From Sva-07 sp038321235 (GTDB lineage: Bacteria; Actinomycetota; Acidimicrobiia; Acidimicrobiales; Ilumatobacteraceae), in the NCBI GenBank assembly GCA_038321235.1, contig JBBQEU010000161.1, positions 1-5,995 of the forward strand: a DNA stretch of 5,995 nt, in the 5' to 3' direction. Shown piece by piece: positions 1-5,661 of the stretch. Each line of letters opens with the position of its first letter. Within the stretch, counting starts at the first letter, position 1. The notes under the pieces are model-generated. The model searched no databases and was not told the DNA's origin. It worked only from the letters and a program-made list of their open reading frames with translations. A program made the position numbers and the translations under genes.

Positions 1-283
1 GCTCCATCTCGCGTTGCTCCGGCCCTTGGTTGCGCCTCATCACCACGGAGAAGCAACGAAACCATGTTCATGGCAGCCGCTCATCGCGAAGGTTCGAAGT
101 CGGCTACTCGCTTGCGGGCTGTTTTCGAGCTGCCGATCCCCGTCGCCCGGTCGCGGTCCCGGCGAGGCGCGCACGGGTACCACCCTCCGGTACCCGTGCG
201 CGATGCACAACCGACACGAGATCCAACGACCCGCGGCGGGCCGCTGTGCACCGTCGATGCAGACCGGACCGATGATCCGCTGT
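1..283. other. Intergenic stretch downstream of the GAF-ANTAR pair
   Basis: I see no gene that I can support here. Reading frames are open on both strands, as is common at this GC content, but none translates to a recognisable family or has a convincing ribosome binding site. The stretch contains the strong hairpin at 169-201. A looser outer repeat, TGCACA (204-209) with TGTGCA (245-250), encloses a small CCCG/CGGG stem. A short near-palindrome, CCATG-TT-CATGG, lies at 62-73. A minus-strand frame starting at 71 stays open to the left edge for about 23 codons, but it has no ribosome binding site and I do not call it. Confidence 0.5.
169..201. terminator. Strong GC hairpin, possible terminator of the GAF-ANTAR operon
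   Basis: A perfect 13-bp inverted repeat has arms GCGCACGGGTACC (169-181) and GGTACCCGTGCGC (189-201), with a 7-nt loop ACCCTCC. It starts 83 bases beyond the stop codon of the second GAF-ANTAR gene on the minus strand. No T-run follows the stem on either strand, so it is not a canonical intrinsic terminator. High-GC actinobacteria often use such U-poor hairpins as terminators or as 3'-end stabilisers. The stem is certain; its function is inferred from position. It could instead be a protein-binding dyad or an end of an element lying to the left. Confidence 0.5.
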
Positions 284-1060
284 TCACCGTCGAGGTGATT
301 TTTGACGGGCGGGAGGTTCGATGGCGAAGGTGTCGAGGTCGAGTTGACCGTCGACGACGCGTGTTGCCAGCTCGGTGAGTTTGGTGTTGGTGTTGCGGGC
401 GCGGGTGCGCAGGAGGTCGAACGCAGCAGGCATGTCGATCCGAGCGCGTTCGGCCAGCATCCCCTTGGCTTGTTCGATGATGACTCGACTGTCGAGCGCG
501 TGTTGGAGTTGCACGTCTCGTCGTCGTGCTTCGGTGGCCGCTTCTGCCTGCAGGATGGTGATGCTGGCCAGGTCGGCCAGTGCTCGAGCGAGGGCGACGT
601 CGCCGTCGGCGAGCGGTCCGGATGTGGATCGGAACAGGTTGAGGGCGCCGATGATGTTGCCGCGAAGACGCAGCGGGATCGCGTAGACGGAGTTGTATCC
701 GGCCCCGACCGCGTACGGCGTGAATCGTGGCCAACGCTCGATCGCCGCATGAAGGTCGATGTCCACGACGGGCTGACCGGATGCGAAGGCTTCCAGACAA
801 GGGCCCTCGTCGTTCTGGAGCTGGAAGATTTCGAGCAGGCGAGCTTGCTCGCTCGACGCAGCGATCACGCAGAGCTGCCCGTCGGCGTCCGCGAGCAGGA
901 TGCCGGTAGCGGCCGTATCGAGGATCTCGACGCACCGGGTGGTCAGGGCCGTGAGTGAGTCGATGATGTCGAAGTCCGCGACGAGAGTGTCGGCGAGTTC
1001 GAGGAAGGTTCGCACGATCCGCGCTTCGCGTGTCGACTCGGTTTCCAGTGGATTGCTCAT
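284..1060 (-). CDS. GAF and ANTAR domain transcription antitermination regulator
   Basis: This is a 258-residue cytoplasmic regulator. Residues about 25-175 form a GAF domain, with the DEGPCLEAF segment near residues 84-92 and the core strand YNSVYAIPLRLRGNIIGALNLF at 122-143, given here only as its position and character. Residues about 185-240 form an ANTAR domain, including the IIEQAKGMLAER helix (194-205), an A-FDLLR segment and a TELA-RVV segment. ANTAR domains in characterised relatives (NasR, EutV, AmiR) bind paired hairpins in nascent RNA and prevent termination. GAF domains sense small ligands or redox state. The start is the ATG at 1060, preceded by GGGAG with a 7-nt gap. It overlaps the stop of the upstream GAF-ANTAR gene by ATGA, so translation is probably coupled. 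The ligand and RNA target are unknown. The tail after about residue 245 is short and basic. Confidence 0.9.
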   Translation of the reverse strand: MSNPLETESTREARIVRTFLELADTLVADFDIIDSLTALTTRCVEILDTAATGILLADADGQLCVIAASSEQARLLEIFQLQNDEGPCLEAFASGQPVVDIDLHAAIERWPRFTPYAVGAGYNSVYAIPLRLRGNIIGALNLFRSTSGPLADGDVALARALADLASITILQAEAATEARRRDVQLQHALDSRVIIEQAKGMLAERARIDMPAAFDLLRTRARNTNTKLTELATRVVDGQLDLDTFAIEPPARQKSPRR

Positions 1061-1788
1061 GGACGTGCTCCCGGTTGACGTGGTCCATCGTCGCCCAACT
1101 TCAGGCGGTGCGCCAGGATTTCCTCGGAGACGTGTGCGACTGTCTGGTTGGTGGCGTAGGCGTGTGCTCGGATCCGAATCAGGGCGTCGTGCACGTCGAC
1201 GCCGAGTTGGACAGCGGTGACGCCGGACGCCTGGTGAACTTCGGCGCGGTGGGCGTCGGTGTCGCTCAACTCGCCCGCGAGCAGCGCTTCGGTCGACCGG
1301 GCCTGGATGGCGGTCATGAGTGCGGGGAGTGTACGGGCGAGTTCGCGGCCATCTGCGTCTTGTTCGTCGGTGAGCATCCCCACGGTGTCGTGGTAGACGG
1401 TGAGCACACCAACGGTTCCGATGCCGATGTGGAGCGGGAACGCGAAGACTGCGCACGCGCCGAGGTCGAGCGCGGGCGTCGTGTAGTTCAACCAGTTGGC
1501 GGTCATCCGGTTGGCGAGGTCGGGTTCCGCGACCATCGCGTTGGTCGTGTAGGCGTCGTGGCACGGTCCTTCGCCCAACGAGAACTGGAGATCTTCGAGT
1601 CGGCGAACTCGTTCGGACGAGCTGCACACGGGACCGCTGTTGTGTCCGCTCATGATCGAGATGCCAGCGCCGGAGACCTCGAGGATGCCGACAGATGTCG
1701 CGCACAAGCTTTCATTGGGTGGGGTGCCGGCGCCCGGCGCGAATCGCGCCGAGATCCGGCGGGTGCGTTCAGGATCCACCGGCAGCAT
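1057..1788 (-). CDS. GAF and ANTAR domain regulator, upstream member of a coupled pair
   Basis: This 243-residue protein has the actinobacterial GAF-ANTAR layout. The GAF part covers about residues 25-165, with SVGILEVSGAGISIMSG at 32-48, LGEGPCHDAY at 71-80 and the FPLHIG-GTVGVLTVY strand at 117-132. The C-terminal ANTAR helices cover about 180-230, with EVHQASGVTAVQLGV at 183-197 followed by ALIRIRAHAYA. In the ANTAR core it reads QASG where its partner has QAKG; variants such as QATG are, from memory, common in this subfamily. The likely role is signal-dependent RNA binding. The in-frame TGA at 1807-1809 limits the start to the ATG at 1788 or later. That ATG has no clear Shine-Dalgarno sequence. 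A GTG three codons downstream has GGGA at a reasonable distance and is an alternative. The gene ends inside the next gene's start codon (ATGA), which implies co-translation. It is more divergent from ANTAR consensus than its partner. Confidence 0.88.
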   Translation of the reverse strand: MLPVDPERTRRISARFAPGAGTPPNESLCATSVGILEVSGAGISIMSGHNSGPVCSSSERVRRLEDLQFSLGEGPCHDAYTTNAMVAEPDLANRMTANWLNYTTPALDLGACAVFAFPLHIGIGTVGVLTVYHDTVGMLTDEQDADGRELARTLPALMTAIQARSTEALLAGELSDTDAHRAEVHQASGVTAVQLGVDVHDALIRIRAHAYATNQTVAHVSEEILAHRLKLGDDGPRQPGARP

Positions 1789-1806
1789 CCCGAGTCGGGC
1801 GGCAGA

Positions 1807-1848
1807 TCACCGCAACGGGGAACGGTCGGTCGGGGTGGCGTGTTGCAC
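1807..1848 (-). other. Possible 13-codon leader ORF before the GAF-ANTAR operon
   Basis: A GTG at 1846-1848 sits five bases after AGAGGAA-like purines (1854-1860), the best ribosome binding site in this leader. It opens 13 codons (MQHATPTDRSPLR) and ends at TGA (1807-1809), 18 bases before the ATG of the first GAF-ANTAR gene and in the same frame. It could be a translated leader peptide that delivers ribosomes to the poorly primed ATG. It could also be the original N-terminus cut off by a nonsense mutation, or chance. I cannot separate these from one sequence. Confidence 0.25.
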
Positions 1849-1866
1849 GGACGTTCCTCTGCATCT

Positions 1867-1883
1867 GCGGTTCGAGACACCGC
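1867..1883 (-). other. Small leader hairpin upstream of the mini-ORF
   Basis: On the minus strand the sequence forms GCGGT-GTCTCGA-ACCGC, a 5-bp stem with a 7-nt loop, ending just before the AGAGGA purines at 1855-1860. ANTAR proteins recognise paired stem-loops with six-base loops that have A at loop position 1 and G at position 4. This loop does not match that rule, and I found no convincing second partner. It is a weak RNA structure candidate only. Confidence 0.2.
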
Positions 1884-1929
1884 TGCCAGGGTCAGGAGCA
1901 ACATCGCAGCGAGAGCGCTCCGGCGGACC

Positions 1930-1968
1930 GTGTCGCGTCGACATCCGACACGCTACCCGCGCCGACAC
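1930..1968 (-). promoter_or_regulatory. Promoter/operator candidate for the GAF-ANTAR operon
   Basis: On the minus strand the segment at 1950-1955 reads TAGCGT, which fits a TANNNT -10 box, though no good -35 box is seen at the expected distance. It overlaps an inverted repeat, GTGTCG (1930-1935) with CGACAC (1946-1951), and a third copy CGACAC lies at 1963-1968, 17 bp further on. Repeated hexamers around a -10 box would suit a repressor or activator site. The hexamers are seen directly; the promoter and operator roles are inferred. A near-identical TAGCG-TGTCGG string lies before the acyl-CoA dehydrogenase gene. Confidence 0.3.
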
Positions 1969-2032
1969 TTCGGCGCTGCCACTCGACCTACTCCCGCGCC
2001 ACCGGCCCCAGTGGTCGGGCCTGAGGGGCGCG

Positions 2033-4186
2033 CTACTTGAGCAGCGGATCGCGAGGCAGACCGAGGATGCGCTCGCCGATCTGATTGCGCTTGATTTCGG
2101 AGGTACCGCCGGCGATCGACATGCCGCGGTGCATGAGCACGAGCAGGTTTCCGATTCCGCCGGGACCGTCCATGAACAGTGAGTCGGGACCGTTCAGCTC
2201 GGTCATGATCGCCGCAGCCTCGTGGCCGATCTCGGAGAGCACCAGCTTGGTCATCGCCCCCTCGGGGCCGGGCTCACCGCCGGCCACCGCACGATTCGCG
2301 CTGCGCAGGTTGAGCAGACCCATTGCCTGGTGCTCGGCGATGTAGCGACCGACGCGCGCCGCTCCACCGTCGAGGCGTTCGGGATGCGCATCGAACGGGG
2401 CGATCAAGGCCGCTCCGGGCAGCGACATCCCACCGCCTCCCCCACCGATGCTGACGCTCTCGTTGCCGAGCGTCGCGCGAGCGACGGTCCATCCGCCGTC
2501 GACCGGGCCGACAACGTCGTCGTCGGGCACGAGCACATCGTTGAAGAAGACCTCGTTGAATTCGGAGTTGCCCGTCGTCATCTTCAAGGGGCGTACCTCG
2601 ACGCCTTCGGCGTGCATGTCGATCGCCATCATCGTGATCCCATCGTGCTTGGGCACCTCGGGGTTGGTACGCACGGTGGCGAAGCCCATGCCGGCGACAT
2701 GGGCGCCGCTGGTCCACACCTTCTGACCGTTGACCAGCCATCCGCCGTCGACACGAGTGGCCTTCGTCTTCACACCGGCAGCGTCGGAACCGGCGTCGGG
2801 CTCGCTGAAGAGCTGGCACCAGATGACCTCTTGGTCGAGCGCTGGGCGAACCCACCGGTCGATCTGATCCTGAGTGGCGTACTGGATGATCGTGAGGATG
2901 TTCCACGCCGTGATCCCGTAGCCGGGACGGGTGATCTTCGCGTCGGCGAACTCCTGCTCGATGACGAGCTGTTCGATTGCGCCAGCAGAACGACCGTACG
3001 GCTTGGGCCAGAACGGCATCACGTAGCCGGTCTCGATCAGACGCGCCCGCTGCTCGTCCGGCGACAGGTCTGTGATGCTCTGGGCGAAGGCGCGCACCTC
3101 CTGGCGAATCGCCTCGGCCTCGGGCGGCAACTCGACTGCCTTCTCGCGGGCGACGCCACGCCGGGTGAGGTCGGTCAACGTCGCTGCTGCCTCGGCGGCG
3201 CCGAGATAGTGGAGCAGCGTGGTGGCCCGACGCATGTAGAGGTGGGCGTCGTGCTCCCAGGTGATCGCGATGCCACCGTGCACCTGGGTGTTGAGGTTGG
3301 CACAGAGATCAGCGGCGGGCGCAGCCAGCGTGGCGGCGATCGCTGCGGCATAGGTGAGCTGATCGCCACCGGTGGCCGATGCCCGGGCAGCGTCCCACAC
3401 CGCGCTGGTGGCCAGTTCGGTCGCGACGGCCATGTTGGCGCAGTGGTGCTTGACCGCCTGGTACATCGCGATCGGACGGCCGAACTGGATGCGCTCCTTC
3501 GAATAGGCGGCGGCCATCTCGGTGCACTCACGTGCGACCCCGACGGCGTCGGCCGACAGAATCACTCGAGTCAGATCGACGAGCAGGCGACGCCCGCCTG
3601 TGATCACCGTGACGGGCGCGCCGTCGAGCGTCACGCGTGCACTGCGACGGGTCGGGTCGAGGCTGGTCGGTGTCTCGATCGCGACGCCGTCGCCGACCTC
3701 GACGACCGCGACGTCTTCTCCCACCGGTACCAGTATCAACGAGGCGAGCCCGGCACCGAGCACCACACCGGCGTCGCCGGACGCAACGCCGCCCGTGACA
3801 GTGACCGACCCCCCGAGTGCCACGGCGCCCACGGTCGAGCTGTCGGCCAGACCCGGCAGGAGGCGCGACTTCAGGTCGTCGTCACCGCTCGCGGCGAGCA
3901 CGGCGCTGGCGATCACCGTCGGCACGAACGGACCGGGAGCGACGGCGCGCGCCAGTTCCTCGACCACGACCACGAGCTCATCGATCCCGTAGCCCGACCC
4001 GCCGACATCTTCGGGAAGGTGGAGGCCCAGCCATCCGAGTTCGGCGAGCTCGGCCCAGAACTCGGGGAGCGCGTCATCAGACGATTCGAGCAGGTCGCGA
4101 GCGGCGCCGCGCAGGTTGCGCTTCTCGGCGAAGCTACTCACCGTCTCGGCGAGCGAGCGATGGTCCTCGGTGATGGCGATCGACAT
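2033..4186 (-). CDS. Two-domain (fused) acyl-CoA dehydrogenase, FadE34-like
   Basis: This 717-residue flavoenzyme is built from two acyl-CoA dehydrogenase units in one chain. Such enzymes introduce a 2,3-double bond into acyl-CoA thioesters using FAD. Unit 1 (about 1-340) shows GWLGLHLPEDVGGSG (51-65), ERIQFGRPI-MYQAVKHH (231-248) and QVHGGIAITWEHD-HLYMRR (301-320). Unit 2 (about 354-717) shows WCQLFSEPDAGSD (456-468), NGQKVWTSGA (486-495), FNEVFFNDVLVP (543-554) and AGGTSEIKRNQIGERILGLPR (692-712, described by its AGGTSEI and LGLPR ends). The usual YEGT glutamate is replaced by AGGT. E576 in LGNES lies where isovaleryl- and long-chain-type enzymes keep their catalytic glutamate, so it is my candidate base. 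Unit 1 has no equivalent and probably plays the structural/FAD role of the non-catalytic partner in mycobacterial heteromeric FadE pairs. Length and layout resemble FadE34 (ChsE3, 711 aa) of cholesterol side-chain breakdown, but the substrate is not proven. The ATG at 4186 has GAGG 10 bases upstream. It ends in TAG. Confidence 0.92.
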   Translation of the reverse strand: MSIAITEDHRSLAETVSSFAEKRNLRGAARDLLESSDDALPEFWAELAELGWLGLHLPEDVGGSGYGIDELVVVVEELARAVAPGPFVPTVIASAVLAASGDDDLKSRLLPGLADSSTVGAVALGGSVTVTGGVASGDAGVVLGAGLASLILVPVGEDVAVVEVGDGVAIETPTSLDPTRRSARVTLDGAPVTVITGGRRLLVDLTRVILSADAVGVARECTEMAAAYSKERIQFGRPIAMYQAVKHHCANMAVATELATSAVWDAARASATGGDQLTYAAAIAATLAAPAADLCANLNTQVHGGIAITWEHDAHLYMRRATTLLHYLGAAEAAATLTDLTRRGVAREKAVELPPEAEAIRQEVRAFAQSITDLSPDEQRARLIETGYVMPFWPKPYGRSAGAIEQLVIEQEFADAKITRPGYGITAWNILTIIQYATQDQIDRWVRPALDQEVIWCQLFSEPDAGSDAAGVKTKATRVDGGWLVNGQKVWTSGAHVAGMGFATVRTNPEVPKHDGITMMAIDMHAEGVEVRPLKMTTGNSEFNEVFFNDVLVPDDDVVGPVDGGWTVARATLGNESVSIGGGGGGMSLPGAALIAPFDAHPERLDGGAARVGRYIAEHQAMGLLNLRSANRAVAGGEPGPEGAMTKLVLSEIGHEAAAIMTELNGPDSLFMDGPGGIGNLLVLMHRGMSIAGGTSEIKRNQIGERILGLPRDPLLK

Positions 4187-4308
4187 GGTGAACGAACCTC
4201 AGCTGACGGGCGATGGGACGCCGACATCTTCCCTGACGCTGCGCCCCTGCGACGACTCAGACCGACACCGCTATGCGTCGTGCCTGCCTGACACCACGCA
4301 ACACGGTT
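4187..4308 (-). promoter_or_regulatory. Gap between hydrolase and dehydrogenase with a promoter-like element
   Basis: These 122 bases separate two genes on the same strand. On the minus strand the string TAGCGGTGTCGG (4262-4273) closely matches TAGCGTGTCGG (1945-1955) before the GAF-ANTAR pair, with one base inserted. That would place a transcript start about 70 bases before the dehydrogenase ATG. No clear -35 box or hydrolase terminator is visible. Read-through from the hydrolase remains possible. The ribosome binding site GAGG lies at about 4197-4200. Confidence 0.25.
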
Positions 4309-5445
4309 TCAGTTGGTTGGGGCGTAGCGGGCGAAGCCGGCGTCGCTGTGGCGCGACATGTCGCCGAGTTCGCGAAGGTGTTCGAGATGGGCGTAGGTCT
4401 CGCTCTCGGCCATCTCGCCCCACGAGCGTTCCTTGAACAACACCCGCATGAAGTCTTCGACCGTGCCGTTCGGTAGTTCTCGGCTCGCAGTGCGGATGAT
4501 GTCGAGGCGTTCTTCGTGGTGCTCGATGATGTGCTCGGCCCGCCCACCGAGATCGGTGAACGGGTGGCCGTGCGCCGGGAGTGCGACCGACACGTCGGCG
4601 ATGTCGGCCATGCGTCGCAACGACTCGAAGAACAGTGCCAGTGGATCGGTGTTCGGCGTCAGGCCACTGATGTGCGGGGTGATCGACGGCAACACGTGGT
4701 CACCGGTGAGCACCACACCGAACTCGGGGTCGTACAGGCACAGGTGGTCGTAGGTGTGACCGGGTGTGTGCATCGCCACCCACTCGCGACGGGCCAGTTT
4801 GATCGTCTGACCGTCGACGAGCGGCACCGTTGGACGCGGTGTGGCGAAACCCGATTCTCCTGAACCACCACTGCTCCGAATCCGTTCGAGGAACTCCGGA
4901 GACGGGCCAGCGCGGCGACCGCCCCACGGCGACGGTGTCGCGAACCAACGCTCCATCGCCGCTGCCCGATCCTCCGACGAGTTCACGTGGAGCCGGTCGG
5001 AGTCTTCGTGGTCGTCCGCCCCCGCACGGTCGAACAGCGTGCGGAACGACTCGTGGGTGACGATGTCGGCGCCGGCCTCGTGATGTAGTCGCGCCGCTCC
5101 ACCGAAGTGATCGGGATGCGAATGGGTGACCACGACGGTGTGGACGTCGTCGACTTCGAAACCCGCCCGGGCGAGACGATCGACGAGATGTCCCCACGAG
5201 TCATCACCAGGGAGACCAGGGTCGACGACTGCGATGCCTCGCTCGTCTTCGAGCACGTAGCAGTTCACGTGCCCGAGGCCGGGCATGCTGATCGGGAGCT
5301 GAGTGCGCACGACGCCGGGTGCCACCTCGGTGACATCGGTGGTTGCGTCCTCCTGCTCCTGCTTCGGCGGGCGTTGGGCTGGCGCCTCGTCGGAACCGGC
5401 TACTGCGTGATCGTGCTGGTGGGGATGCTGGTGCTGCTGCTGCAT
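4309..5445 (-). CDS. Metallo-beta-lactamase-fold hydrolase with C-terminal winged-helix domain
   Basis: This 378-residue protein is a predicted dinuclear zinc hydrolase of the glyoxalase II/LACTB2-like type. The catalytic motif THSHPDH is at residues 107-113 (H108, H110, D112, H113). Further metal-ligand positions are HTPGH (226-230, H226) , TGDH (247-250, D249) and AHGHPF (291-296, H292). The core begins near residue 38 (VTEVAPGVVRTQLPIS), with GHVNCYVLEDE at 58-68 and VVDPGLPGDD at 73-82. The last 55 or so residues (PNGTVEDFMRVLF through the Y-HLEHLRELG helix) match the winged-helix domain that follows many such folds. A Ser/Gly-rich insert lies near 180-200. The start is the ATG at 5445, with GGAGG 11 bases upstream. 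The frame stays open for 59 more codons upstream, but that part looks non-coding. The first 13 residues alternate His with Gln/Pro/Asp. The substrate is unknown; a thioester or ester would suit the neighbouring dehydrogenase, which is inference. Confidence 0.9.
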   Translation of the reverse strand: MQQQHQHPHQHDHAVAGSDEAPAQRPPKQEQEDATTDVTEVAPGVVRTQLPISMPGLGHVNCYVLEDERGIAVVDPGLPGDDSWGHLVDRLARAGFEVDDVHTVVVTHSHPDHFGGAARLHHEAGADIVTHESFRTLFDRAGADDHEDSDRLHVNSSEDRAAAMERWFATPSPWGGRRAGPSPEFLERIRSSGGSGESGFATPRPTVPLVDGQTIKLARREWVAMHTPGHTYDHLCLYDPEFGVVLTGDHVLPSITPHISGLTPNTDPLALFFESLRRMADIADVSVALPAHGHPFTDLGGRAEHIIEHHEERLDIIRTASRELPNGTVEDFMRVLFKERSWGEMAESETYAHLEHLRELGDMSRHSDAGFARYAPTN

Positions 5446-5483
5446 TGCCGAGCCGGCCTCCGCCGACTGCGCGACCTGGTCGT

Positions 5484-5509
5484 GATCGGCACGATCATCG
5501 TGCCCGATC
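5484..5509. promoter_or_regulatory. Operator-like dyad in the divergent region
   Basis: A perfect odd palindrome, CACGAT-C-ATCGTG (5490-5502), is flanked by GATCGG on the left (5484-5489) and CCGATC on the right (5504-5509), with one extra C at 5503. The whole 26-bp element is therefore symmetric apart from one base. The one-base centre makes an RNA hairpin unlikely and a DNA-binding dimer site (for example TetR-like) plausible. It lies 39 bases upstream of the hydrolase ATG and about 165 bases before the DUF222 gene. No regulator gene for it is in the window. Confidence 0.45.
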
Positions 5510-5596
5510 CGACCACGCGACGCCGCACCAGAGCACGCAGGGCGCGACGAAGAACACCCGTGATTCCGGTGACCCAGTGCGGTTGACCAGTCTGCA

Positions 5597-5641
5597 TGGC
5601 CGGCATCAACCGTTCTCCGCAAGCACGGTTCGGTCCGGCCA
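5597..5641. repeat. Nested inverted repeat upstream of the DUF222 gene
   Basis: An outer 7-bp repeat, TGGCCGG (5597-5603) and CCGGCCA (5635-5641), encloses an inner 6-bp repeat, AACCGT (5608-5613) and ACGGTT (5625-5630). Four-base unpaired spacers lie on each side and the central loop is 11 bases. The symmetry is exact in spacing. It could fold as a hairpin with an internal loop, act as a terminator between divergent units, or serve as a protein-binding site at the edge of a mobile or repeated element. There is no T-run after it on either strand. Confidence 0.45.
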
Positions 5642-5661
5642 ACTGTGTGACACCCCTCTCC

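Noticed and set aside
85..112. tRNA-like T-loop string GGTTCGAAGTC
   Set aside because: The bases on either side do not form a T-stem, and no anticodon, D-arm or acceptor stem could be placed around it.
284..1705. A 473-codon frame beginning at 1705 as the true start of the second GAF-ANTAR gene
   Set aside because: The first 215 codons are an Arg-rich shadow of the upstream GAF-ANTAR gene. ATG 1060 has GGGAG and starts at the natural GAF boundary.
2004..2021. GGCCC/GGGCC repeat just after the dehydrogenase stop as a terminator
   Set aside because: The stem is only 5 bp with an 8-base loop and no T-run, which is expected by chance at this GC content.
1030..2040. A 336-codon plus-strand open frame opposite the first GAF-ANTAR gene
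   Set aside because: It shadows the conserved GAF-ANTAR reading frame, has no ribosome binding site and no family resemblance.
2222..4291. A 689-codon open frame on the plus strand, opposite the acyl-CoA dehydrogenase
   Set aside because: It is the antisense shadow of a clearly homologous gene. Its translation is rich in His, Arg, Gly and Asp with no recognisable motif, as expected from high-GC codon bias.
5446..5622. Extension of the metallo-hydrolase upstream to an ATG at 5622
   Set aside because: The 59 extra residues are compositionally unlike protein from this gene and include the 5484-5509 dyad and part of the nested repeat. GGAGG favours ATG 5445.
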